From the NCBI GenBank assembly GCA_902783765.1, contig CACZSB010000188.1, positions 1 through 12,369 on the forward strand: a stretch of DNA of 12,369 nt, given 5' to 3'. Position numbers and translations under genes: made by a program. Shown here one piece after another: positions 6,636 to 12,369 of this stretch; position 1 is the stretch's first letter, and each line of letters begins with the position of its first letter. The notes beneath the pieces were generated by a model. It did no database searches. It was not told the DNA's origin and worked only from the letters and a program-made list of their open reading frames with translations. Source of the stretch: an uncultured Lachnospiraceae bacterium. Its GTDB lineage: Bacteria > Bacillota > Clostridia > Lachnospirales > Lachnospiraceae.

Positions 6636-6664
6636 TTGAAATTCCCGGCAAAGCCATATATACT
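6636..6664 (+). promoter_or_regulatory. Sigma-A-type promoter for the four-helix membrane protein gene
   Basis: TTGAAA (6636-6641), a 17-base spacer and TATACT (6659-6664) make a strong sigma-A-like promoter. It lies back to back with the minus-strand promoter, with 20 bases between the two -35 hexamers. The expected leader is about 45 nt. Confidence 0.8.
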
Positions 6665-6715
6665 TTTCCTGAGGCGCTTATGCCCACTTTCAAATTAAGA
6701 AGATAGGAGATGAAA

Positions 6716-7480
6716 ATGGCTGAAAGAAAGAAAATTGAAAATGCCAGCGAAAGCACCCTGAGCGATATTAAAAACGCCAAGCCCGTGGGCAATGCGGGGG
6801 GGCTGCGGGTAGGGGCCATCCTGCTCTGGGTGGCGGCCATAGCCTTTGAGCTTCTGGCGGTATTGGTGGCCTTCAGTGTAATCACCTTCACCAAGATTAA
6901 TCCTCTGATTCCCCTGCTGGCTTTTATCGTGCTGGATTTGGTCTGCCTGATTATCGGCTCTCAATTATGGAAAAAGGCCAATCATATTGCCCCTGCCTCC
7001 AAAAAGAATGCCTTGAAATTCTGGCTGTGGAACAATATGGGGATGATTGTGGCGGTTTTTGCCTTTGTGCCCCTGGTTATCCTGCTGCTGACCAACAAGA
7101 ATCTGGATAAACAAACCAAAACTATTGCGACTATCGCGGCGGTGGTAGCCCTGCTGATCGGCGGTCTCGCCGGCCATGACTGGAATCCCATTTCCGCCGA
7201 AGAGAAGGAAGCGGCCCAGGCAGCAGTATCCGGGGCGGTTTACTGGACTGCCTTCGGCAAGGTATATCATACCCATGTGACGGATGAGGCACTGGGTCAT
7301 ACTCTGGAGGATAATAAGGAGTGCCCCTACTTAAACCGCAGCGATTCCCTGACCCGGGGCACCGTGGAAGAGGCCATTGCCGCCGGCAAGACCCGCCTCT
7401 GCAGCTATTGCGCCAGACATGATAATATCAATACCGAAGGCCTTTTAATGGATCCCAATTCCGAGGGCGAAGGGGATTGA
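6716..7480 (+). CDS. Four-helix membrane protein with a C-terminal Cys/His motif
   Basis: I do not recognise a named family with a known function. The 254-residue product has a charged N-terminus, four hydrophobic segments (about 31-53, 62-83, 105-126, 136-153) and a soluble C-terminal tail. The tail reads VYWTAFGKVYHTH (175-187), then KECPYLNRSDSLTRGTVEEA (201-220), then TRLCSYCARHDN (226-237). His185, Cys203, Cys229 and Cys232 could hold one zinc, in an order loosely like Ada-type Cys modules. I recall the block with LNRS, TRGTVEEAIAAGK and LCSYC as recurring in uncharacterised Firmicutes membrane proteins. The ATG at 6716 has AGGAG (6705-6709) six bases upstream; the in-frame ATG at 6710 abuts that site and is too close. 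Its promoter is at 6636-6664 and a terminator follows, so it is likely a single-gene unit. Confidence 0.82.
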   Translation: MAERKKIENASESTLSDIKNAKPVGNAGGLRVGAILLWVAAIAFELLAVLVAFSVITFTKINPLIPLLAFIVLDLVCLIIGSQLWKKANHIAPASKKNALKFWLWNNMGMIVAVFAFVPLVILLLTNKNLDKQTKTIATIAAVVALLIGGLAGHDWNPISAEEKEAAQAAVSGAVYWTAFGKVYHTHVTDEALGHTLEDNKECPYLNRSDSLTRGTVEEAIAAGKTRLCSYCARHDNINTEGLLMDPNSEGEGD

Positions 7481-7505
7481 TATTACGCTCTACTATTATT
7501 CAGAG

Positions 7506-7537
7506 GACCGCTTGCTCTTCGGGGCCGGCGGTCTTTT
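7506..7537 (+). terminator. Probable intrinsic terminator after the membrane protein gene
   Basis: GACCGC (7506-7511) pairs with GCGGTC (7528-7533) and is followed directly by TTTT. The 16-nt interior is G/C-rich with some further pairing. It lies 25 nt after the stop at 7480. The rest of the gap up to 7598 holds no promoter I can call with confidence. Confidence 0.65.
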
Positions 7538-7598
7538 GTATTACGGGTTTTCTGATTTTTCGCTACATATAGGATGAAGGACCTTCAAGGAGCAGATT

Positions 7599-8159
7599 AT
7601 GAATGACGAAAGCTTGATCCTCGGGCTGGAGGCGCGCCGGGAGGAAGCCTTAGAGGATATCCGCCGGCAATATGGCCCTTATATGGAGCATTTTTCCGCC
7701 CGCTTCCTGGGAGATGCCCGGGACCGGGAGGAGGCGCTGAGCGATACCCTTTTGGGGCTTTGGCAGTCTATACCGCCCCATAAGCCCCGCTCTCTTCAGG
7801 CTTTTATGACCACCCTCTTAAGGCGGGCCTGCATCAAGCGGCTGCGCTGGCAAAACAGGGAAAAGGAGGTGCCCCGGGAGCACCTGGCGGCCCTGGAAGA
7901 GCTGGAAGAGGTGCTGCCGGACAGTTCGGATGTGGAAGATGAATTGCTGGCCCGGGAGATTTCCGGGATATTGGAAGATTTCCTCTGGGCGCAGGAGGCC
8001 CGCCGCCGCCGAATCTTTCTTCTGCGTTATTATGAAAGCCGGCCCGTGGCGGAGGTGGCAGGGCTTTTGTCCCTGAGCAGTTCCACGGTGGAAAAGGAAT
8101 TAAAGGCTTTGCGTTCGGCGCTCCGGGAAAGATTGGAAAAGGAAGGTTATACCGTATGA
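7599..8159 (+). CDS. ECF-type RNA polymerase sigma factor
   Basis: The 186-residue product has the two-domain layout of extracytoplasmic-function sigma factors. Region 2 covers about residues 20-85, with RFLGDARDREEALSDTLLGLW (35-55) in place of the usual acidic A-E-D-x2-Q-x-F core, then LQAFMTTLLRRACIKRLRW (66-84). An acidic linker follows (91-118). Region 4 covers about 125-180 and contains RRIFLLRYYESRPVAEVAGL (137-156) and the recognition helix SSSTVEKELKALRSALRERL (160-179). It should direct RNA polymerase to a small regulon, normally in answer to an envelope signal. AAGGAG (7587-7592) lies six bases before the ATG. Its stop overlaps the next gene's start (ATGA), the usual coupling with an anti-sigma factor. 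Confidence 0.88.
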   Translation: MNDESLILGLEARREEALEDIRRQYGPYMEHFSARFLGDARDREEALSDTLLGLWQSIPPHKPRSLQAFMTTLLRRACIKRLRWQNREKEVPREHLAALEELEEVLPDSSDVEDELLAREISGILEDFLWAQEARRRRIFLLRYYESRPVAEVAGLLSLSSSTVEKELKALRSALRERLEKEGYTV

Positions 8160-8872
8160 AACTCTGGGATAATGTCTTGAATAATTTGAGTGAAGAGATC
8201 ATAGAAGAGAATTTGAAGGAGGAGGCCGAAGGCGGAAGAATCCCATCCTCAGAATCGGGTTATGGAGTTCGTCATTGGATCAAATTGGTCGCTATATCTG
8301 CAGCGGCGTTGATCATGGTGGCAGGCCTGTCCATGCTGCCCGCTTGGATAGAGCGGCGGTCAGCTGTCCCCACTGATACTGAACAAAATCCTCCCGCCTC
8401 CACGGCTTGGGCGTTGGGAACAACCTTCGTAGAAAATTTGGCACTGGAAAAGCAATATCAAACCCGTATTACTGGGGGGGACTATCAAACTTATGTGCTT
8501 CAGCGGACCTGTGAGGCACAATATGTGGGAGAACTTTTGGGCAGCGTCACGGTGGAGGCGGGCTGGCAGAATGGAGCGGGGGAATATGTGAGTGAAGTGG
8601 AGCATTTAAGGGCCCAGGTTTATGCCTTGAAAGCTTATAGTCCCCAGGCGGCCGTCTGTCTGAAGTTTTTGGATAAGGGGGATGCCCTGACTACAGAACA
8701 CTATTATGTATATAGAAATCCGGCTTCCAGTATTGATCTTCATTCCCTGGGTGTGGGCCTGGGTTGGTGGAATGTGATGACCATGCCGGAGCCTGGAGAG
8801 GACGGCACCGTAACAGGCTATTCGGAAGGCTACATTCCCGCCGCTACCACAGGAACTAAGGGTGGGGAATAA
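8156..8872 (+). CDS. Single-pass membrane protein, probable anti-sigma factor for the upstream ECF sigma
   Basis: The ATG shares four bases (ATGA) with the sigma factor stop, so the two are translationally coupled. The 238-residue product has an acidic cytoplasmic N-terminus (1-40, starting MKLWDNVLNNLSEEI), one membrane span (about 42-63) and an extracytoplasmic region of about 170 residues that I do not recognise. The H-x3-C-x2-C zinc motif of many anti-sigma factors is absent, and the N-terminus is very short for one. The anti-sigma role is inferred from coupling and topology. The external part contains TYVLQRTCEAQYVGELLGSV (113-132). The stop codon touches a 14-bp fragment of repeat family A, so the end of the gene may have been altered by that element. 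Confidence 0.75.
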   Translation: MKLWDNVLNNLSEEIIEENLKEEAEGGRIPSSESGYGVRHWIKLVAISAAALIMVAGLSMLPAWIERRSAVPTDTEQNPPASTAWALGTTFVENLALEKQYQTRITGGDYQTYVLQRTCEAQYVGELLGSVTVEAGWQNGAGEYVSEVEHLRAQVYALKAYSPQAAVCLKFLDKGDALTTEHYYVYRNPASSIDLHSLGVGLGWWNVMTMPEPGEDGTVTGYSEGYIPAATTGTKGGE

Positions 8873-8885
8873 GTCGCCCTCACCC
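8872..8885 (-). repeat. Inverted fragment of repeat family A
   Basis: AGTCGCCCTCACCC is the exact reverse complement of the last 14 bases of the 55-bp unit (1751-1764 and 3107-3120). The rest of the unit is missing. It fills half of the 25-base gap between the convergent stops of the anti-sigma-like gene and alaX. It is probably a remnant; a chance match cannot be fully excluded at this length. Confidence 0.55.
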
Positions 8886-8897
8886 TGTCAGCGGTTT

Positions 8898-10052
8898 CTA
8901 TTTCAGATAAGTTTCCAGGAAGCTTTTGATTTCTTTCAGGTCGCCATGCAGAGTGCCCTGGACGAAATGGGGCTTTCCGCCGCCTCGGCCGGAGAAGCGT
9001 TCATTTAAGGCCTGGGTAAGGGCCTTTAAGTCGCCTCCCACCTGGCCCAGGCAATAGCGGATGCCCTCTGCCCCGCAGTCGGAAAGCACGGCGCAAAGGC
9101 CCCCGCAGCTTTCCATTACCGCCGCCGCCAGCCGTCTGGTGGCATCCACACTTAGGTTTTCCTCCTCCAGCAGGCAATTGCCGGTACCGCTGAGGGCCCG
9201 GGCCCGCTCCTCCGTGGCCCGGCTCTCTAAGGTGGCCAGTCTGGCCCGGGCAGCAAGCAGCTCCTGATGGATTCGCTTCACCGCCGCCGCCGTTTCGCTT
9301 TCCTTGGCGGATAGAGTGACGGATACTTCATGATTCTGGGCCTGGATGGCCTGCACATAGCGAAGGGCCCGCTCCCCGGAAAGCATCTGGATCCGCACGC
9401 CCCCTCGATGGGGCTCGCAGGAGAGGAATTTAATAAGGCCCACCTCGCCGGTAAAGGATACATGGGTGCCGCAGCAGGCGCAAATATCCACCCCGGGATA
9501 TTCCACGATCCGCACGGCCCCTTCCAATTCCTTTTTACTGCGGTAATCCAGAGCCGCCAGCTCCTCCCTATCGGGGAAAAAGACCCGCACCGGCTGATTG
9601 GCCCACACCGCCCGGTTGGCTTCATCTTCCACAATTTTTAATTCCTCCCAGCTTATGGGCACATTGTAATCGATGGTCACCAGCTGGTCCGAAATATGAA
9701 AGCCCACATTTTCGCATTTGAAACGGGAGCAGATGAGGCCGCTGGCCATATGTTCCCCGGAATGCTGCTGCATCAGATCCCGCCGCCGGGCCTGATCCAC
9801 CCGGCCCCGAACCGACGCTCCGGGCTCTATGGGGGCAGTGACATAATGGCGGATTTCCCCCGCCACCTCCTTCACAAAAACCACGGGGATATCATTGATA
9901 AAACCCAGATCCGATGGCTGGCCGCCCCCCTCTGGGTAAAAGGCCGTCCGGTCCAGTACCAGGGCATAATTGTCCTTTTCCGCGGCACAGGAAAGGACCC
10001 GGCCCTCGAAGTCTGTTAAATGGGAATCCTGATAAAAAAGCTTTTCTGTCAT
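8898..10052 (-). CDS. alaX: Alanyl-tRNA editing protein of the long AlaX type
   Basis: AlaX is a free-standing relative of the alanyl-tRNA synthetase editing domain that hydrolyses Ser- (or Gly-) tRNA-Ala, protecting translation from mischarging in the cytoplasm. The 384-residue product shows FYPEGGGQPSDLG (38-50), the zinc pair HSGEH (97-101) and C-C-G-T-H (193-197) in CACCGTHVSFTGEVG, a helical coiled-coil-like stretch (250-290), and a C-terminal DHHA1-like domain ending GRGGGKPHFVQGTLHG (355-370). This layout is the large AlaX form. I chose the start at 10052 because GGGAGG lies five bases upstream on the minus strand. An ATG at 10094 in the same frame would add 14 residues unlike the family and places its own initiation at the predicted transcript start. 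It is divergent from pyrR and has its own promoter. Confidence 0.93.
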   Translation of the reverse strand: MTEKLFYQDSHLTDFEGRVLSCAAEKDNYALVLDRTAFYPEGGGQPSDLGFINDIPVVFVKEVAGEIRHYVTAPIEPGASVRGRVDQARRRDLMQQHSGEHMASGLICSRFKCENVGFHISDQLVTIDYNVPISWEELKIVEDEANRAVWANQPVRVFFPDREELAALDYRSKKELEGAVRIVEYPGVDICACCGTHVSFTGEVGLIKFLSCEPHRGGVRIQMLSGERALRYVQAIQAQNHEVSVTLSAKESETAAAVKRIHQELLAARARLATLESRATEERARALSGTGNCLLEEENLSVDATRRLAAAVMESCGGLCAVLSDCGAEGIRYCLGQVGGDLKALTQALNERFSGRGGGKPHFVQGTLHGDLKEIKSFLETYLK

Positions 10053-10089
10053 AAGAGCCTCCCGAAAGATAAAATCAGGCGTTAAGGGG

Positions 10090-10119
10090 AGCATAAAATA
10101 ATCAAAAGAGCTTTGTCAA
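10090..10119 (-). promoter_or_regulatory. Sigma-A-type promoter for alaX
   Basis: On the minus strand TTGACA (complement of 10114-10119) and TATGCT (complement of 10090-10095) are 18 bases apart. Transcription would begin near 10083, giving a leader of about 30 nt before the ATG at 10052. This also argues against the upstream ATG at 10094. Confidence 0.68.
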
Positions 10120-10137
10120 GATTTCTTTTCTTTCCCC

Positions 10138-10166
10138 TTTACAGGGGGCAGCCGCCGTGGTACACT
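10138..10166 (+). promoter_or_regulatory. Sigma-A-type promoter for pyrR-uraA
   Basis: TTTACA (10138-10143), a 17-base spacer and TACACT (10161-10166) lie upstream of the PyrR-responsive leader. The predicted start near 10173 gives a leader of about 100 nt, enough to hold the binding loop, antiterminator and terminator. Confidence 0.72.
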
Positions 10167-10192
10167 CCCCTTGAACAAAAAACTTTAAGTTG

Positions 10193-10276
10193 ATGCAGAG
10201 ACGTCGACAAGGTGCTTATAGTTCGATACCCATCTTCTTTGGGTCGGGGCCTCGTCGACAAAGCGAGGCCTTTTTC
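10193..10276 (+). promoter_or_regulatory. PyrR-binding RNA leader (pyrimidine attenuator)
   Basis: The leader has the parts of a PyrR attenuator. CAGAGA (10195-10200) followed by ACAAGG (10207-10212) matches the PyrR-binding loop pattern, in which CAGAGA and CAAGG flank a short variable core. GTCGACAAGG (10203-10212) can pair with CCTCGTCGAC (10250-10259) in nine of ten positions, forming an antiterminator that encloses a small hairpin (ACCCA 10228-10232 with TGGGT 10240-10244). The downstream strand is also the 5' arm of the terminator, so the two folds exclude each other. In the known Firmicutes mechanism, PyrR with UMP holds the binding loop, blocks the antiterminator and lets the terminator form; here that would lower pyrR-uraA when pyrimidines are plentiful. 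Confidence 0.85.
10248..10275 (+). terminator. Regulated intrinsic terminator of the pyrR leader
   Basis: GGCCTCG (10248-10254) pairs with CGAGGCC (10264-10270) across a 9-nt loop and is followed by TTTTT (10271-10275). The pyrR ATG starts at 10277, only one base after the T-run. The 3' arm of the stem contains GAGG (10265-10268), the only Shine-Dalgarno-like bases before that ATG. Confidence 0.88.
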
Positions 10277-10846
10277 ATGGAACGATTCAAAGCTACCCTA
10301 TTAGATGAAACAGCGGTCCTCCGGGCCCTCAAACGCATAGCCCATGAGATTGTGGAGCACAACAACGGGGCGGACAAACTGGTGATGGTGGGCATCCGCC
10401 GCCGGGGCATCCCCCTGGCCCGGCAGATTGCCCAGCATATCGAGGCCATTGAGGGAAAGGCGGTTCCCGTGGGAGAACTGGATATTACCTTTTATCGGGA
10501 TGATCTGGAAATGGCGGCGCCGAATCCCCTGGTGGGGGAGAGTTCTTTGCCCTTTTCTGTGGAGGGCCGACATGTGATTTTGGTGGACGATGTGCTTTAT
10601 ACGGGCCGTACAGCCTCCGCTGCGCTGGATGCCTTAAAGGATATCGGCCGGGCCGCCACGGTGCAGCTGGCGGTTTTGGTGGACAGAGGGCACCGGGAAC
10701 TGCCCATTCGGGGCGATTATGTGGGAAAGAATGTGCCCACCGCCCGCAGTGAGGTTATACGGGTCAAGGTTCCGCCCTTTGAGGATTATACGGCGGTGGA
10801 GTTGTTTGAATTAGGATCACATAATAAAGGAGGAAATCATGAGTAA
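10277..10846 (+). CDS. pyrR: PyrR: pyrimidine operon attenuation protein / uracil phosphoribosyltransferase
   Basis: PyrR is a PRTase-fold RNA-binding regulator that senses UMP/UTP against PRPP and binds leader RNAs of pyrimidine genes; it often has uracil phosphoribosyltransferase activity. The 189-residue product is close to the family's usual 180 or so. It shows MVGIRRRGIPLARQIA (37-52), the PRPP-binding block ILVDDVLYTGRTA (101-113) and DRGHRELPIRGDYVGKNVPT (136-155). The start at 10277 (MERFKATLLDETAVLRAL) fits the family N-terminus. An ATG at 10190 in the same frame would add 29 non-family residues and place coding sequence across the attenuator, so I reject it. The last eight bases overlap the start of uraA, so the two genes are co-transcribed and probably translationally coupled. 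Confidence 0.95.
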   Translation: MERFKATLLDETAVLRALKRIAHEIVEHNNGADKLVMVGIRRRGIPLARQIAQHIEAIEGKAVPVGELDITFYRDDLEMAAPNPLVGESSLPFSVEGRHVILVDDVLYTGRTASAALDALKDIGRAATVQLAVLVDRGHRELPIRGDYVGKNVPTARSEVIRVKVPPFEDYTAVELFELGSHNKGGNHE

Positions 10847-12239
10847 CAAACAAGAGGGCGCCATTTACAACGCCAAGGAACTGGGCACCGGAAAAACGGT
10901 GGTTCTGGGATTGCAGCACCTGTTTGCCATGTTCGGCTCCACGGTGCTGGTGCCGATTCTCACGGGGCTGTCGGTTTCTGCCACCCTGCTGTTTGCGGGC
11001 TTATCCACCCTGTTCATGCACCTGGTCACAGGCCGGAAGGTGCCGGTTTTTCTGGGCTCGTCCTTTGCCTTTTTAGGCGGATACTTTACGGTGGTGGCTA
11101 CCGGGGCGGCGGACTACGGTCTGAGCCAGCGGGAAGCCCTGCCTTATGCCTGCGTGGGTGTGGCCTGCGCCGGTCTGCTGTACCTGATTCTGGCCCTGAT
11201 CTGCAAAAGTGTGGGCAGCCGGAAGGTGATGAAATTCTTCCCTCCTGTGGTCACCGGTCCCATTATTATTGCCATCGGCCTGATTCTGGCCCCCTCTGCC
11301 ATTAACAGCTGTTCCTCCAACTGGCCCATTGCCCTGGTGGCGATTTTTGTGATTGTGGCCGCCAATATCTGGGGCAAGGGCATGATTAAAATCGTTCCCA
11401 TTCTGCTGGGGGTGGTGGCCTCCTATCTGGTGGCGGCCATCAGCGGAAAGGTGGATTTCAGCGGCGTTTCCACCGCTGCCTGGATCGGCTTGCCGGTGCA
11501 GATGCAGGATACCGCCATCGGCCTGTTTACCTCCGGGAAGGTGAATACGGGCCTGCTGATTTCCGCTATTGTGATGATCGTCCCCATTGCCTTTGCCACC
11601 ATGATGGAGCATGTGGGGGATATCTCCGCCATCGGCTCCACCGTGGGCAAAAATCTGATTGAGGATCCCGGCCTGCACCGGACCTTAATTGGCGACGGGA
11701 TCGGCACCACCATTGCGGCCCTTTTCGGGGCCCCCGCCAATACCACCTACGGGGAAAACACCGGCGTTCTGGTGCTGACCAAGGTCTATGATCCCTTTGT
11801 GGTGCGGCTGGCGGCCTGCTTTGCCATTCTCCTTTCCTTCTGCCCCAAGTTTGCGGCGCTGATTTCCGCCATGCCTTCCGCCACCGTGGGCGGCGTGTCC
11901 ATTATTCTTTACGGCATGATCTCCGCGGTGGGGGTTCGGAATATGGTGGAAAACCACACCGATTTCCAGAAGAGCCGCAATGTGATTGTGGCGGCGGTGA
12001 TCCTGGGGCTGGCCCTGGGCATCAACTTCTCCGGCCTGCTGGGGGCCAATATCACCCCGGATGGCAACAATGCCACCGGCGCCATCTCCTTTATGATCGG
12101 CGGGCTGAACATTGCCCTGTCCGGCCTGGCGGTGGCCTCCATTGTGGGTATCGTTCTAAATGCGCTGCTGCCGGATAAGGATGTGGAGCATGCGGAGAAT
12201 CCCAACGATAAGCTTTCCGGTTCCCTGGGAAGATTCTGA
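10839..12239 (+). CDS. uraA: Uracil permease, NCS2 (nucleobase-ascorbate transporter) family
   Basis: UraA is an inner-membrane proton symporter that imports uracil. The 466-residue product is strongly hydrophobic throughout, consistent with the 14-helix fold of the family. It shows LQHLFAMFGSTVLVPILTGL (25-44), GSSFAFLGGY (73-82), the substrate-site segments MMEHVGDISAIG (255-266; Glu257) and GAPANTTYGENTG (297-309; Glu306), and a second-repeat counterpart, SATVGGVSIILYGM (347-360). Glu257 and Glu306 correspond to the two glutamates known to bind uracil and couple protons in the E. coli protein. The ATG at 10839 has AGGAGG (10828-10833) five bases upstream inside pyrR. It is the second gene of the PyrR-attenuated operon, so uptake is matched to pyrimidine need. 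It might also take related bases, but the motifs favour uracil. Confidence 0.95.
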   Translation: MSNKQEGAIYNAKELGTGKTVVLGLQHLFAMFGSTVLVPILTGLSVSATLLFAGLSTLFMHLVTGRKVPVFLGSSFAFLGGYFTVVATGAADYGLSQREALPYACVGVACAGLLYLILALICKSVGSRKVMKFFPPVVTGPIIIAIGLILAPSAINSCSSNWPIALVAIFVIVAANIWGKGMIKIVPILLGVVASYLVAAISGKVDFSGVSTAAWIGLPVQMQDTAIGLFTSGKVNTGLLISAIVMIVPIAFATMMEHVGDISAIGSTVGKNLIEDPGLHRTLIGDGIGTTIAALFGAPANTTYGENTGVLVLTKVYDPFVVRLAACFAILLSFCPKFAALISAMPSATVGGVSIILYGMISAVGVRNMVENHTDFQKSRNVIVAAVILGLALGINFSGLLGANITPDGNNATGAISFMIGGLNIALSGLAVASIVGIVLNALLPDKDVEHAENPNDKLSGSLGRF

Positions 12240-12332
12240 TTATCCAAAGCGGGAACAGAAAATAGGGACTGTCGCAATAGATAATGGTGTGCTACCCGTC
12301 AAGAGGACAGTGAATAATTAAAAAGTTTCGTG
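12240..12332. other. Non-coding stretch after uraA
   Basis: I see no gene here. ACTGTC (12269-12274) and GACAGT (12306-12311) could form a weak 6-bp hairpin with a 31-nt interior. The block GGGACTGTCGCA recalls the terminal repeats of some insertion sequences, but no transposase is present and the resemblance is from memory only. Confidence 0.35.
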
Positions 12333-12365
12333 CCGCCAGTCGAGCAATCGGCTGGCGGTATTCTT
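12333..12365. terminator. Intrinsic terminator downstream of uraA
   Basis: CCGCCAGTCG (12333-12342) pairs with CGGCTGGCGG (12349-12358) over ten positions with one U-G wobble, closing the loop AGCAAT. TATTCTT follows on the + strand, and AAAAAG (12320-12325) gives a T-run on the minus strand, so it could serve both uraA and a convergent gene beyond the window. It lies about 94 nt after the uraA stop. Confidence 0.75.
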
Positions 12366-12369
12366 ATGC

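Noticed and set aside
10190..10276. ATG at 10190 as the pyrR start
   Set aside because: It would make the PyrR-binding loop and terminator coding and add 29 residues absent from PyrR proteins.
11073..11678. Long minus-strand open frame of 201 codons inside uraA
   Set aside because: Its His/Gln/Gly-rich translation is the mirror of hydrophobic transporter codons; there is no start signal.
1..12369. A dedicated defence system, CRISPR array, prophage or tRNA gene
   Set aside because: There are no spaced direct repeats, cas-like, nuclease-helicase or integrase genes, and no cloverleaf that I can see. The toxin-like domain at 5399-5911 stands alone.

Overview
The window looks like chromosomal DNA from a GC-rich member of the Firmicutes, most likely the Clostridia. 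The reasons are a long-form urocanase, a PyrR-type RNA attenuator ahead of pyrR-uraA, AGGAGG-like ribosome binding sites, sigma-A-like promoters with near-consensus hexamers, and gene families common in gut Clostridia. The species assignment is inference. No tRNA, rRNA, CRISPR array or intact insertion sequence is visible.

Region 1 (1-5353, + strand) is a histidine-utilisation operon: the 3' five-sixths of hutU (urocanate hydratase, cut by the window edge), hutI (imidazolonepropionase) and hutH (histidine ammonia-lyase). A small gene follows 19 nt after hutH and fuses a nucleoside 2-deoxyribosyltransferase-like domain to a cysteine-rich CPCC zinc-type domain. Together HutH, HutU and HutI convert histidine through urocanate and imidazolonepropionate to formiminoglutamate. 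The enzyme that would process formiminoglutamate is not in the window.

The gaps of this operon hold two families of short palindromic repeats. Family A (55 bp, two full copies and one 14-bp inverted piece) lies between hutU and hutI and between hutI and hutH. Family B (diverged inverted arms, outer ends GTCAT-CTGAG) lies between hutI and hutH, where a family A copy sits inside it. A second family B element lies at the end of the fusion gene, where it supplies the last 14 codons and the stop.

Region 2 (5399-7537) holds a membrane-anchored small protein whose C-terminal domain resembles polymorphic-toxin nuclease domains, a convergent DUF937-type gene (the two are separated by a 12-bp-stem bidirectional terminator), and a divergent four-helix membrane protein with a Cys/His-rich tail. 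Two back-to-back near-consensus promoters drive the divergent pair.

Region 3 (7599-8872) is a translationally coupled pair: an ECF-type sigma factor and a single-pass membrane protein that is probably its anti-sigma partner.

Region 4 (8898-12365) contains alaX on the minus strand (trans-editing of mischarged tRNA-Ala) and, divergently, pyrR-uraA. The pyrR leader carries a PyrR-binding loop, an antiterminator and an intrinsic terminator whose T-run ends one base before the pyrR start codon. PyrR and the uracil permease therefore form a small pyrimidine-salvage operon under self-regulation by attenuation.
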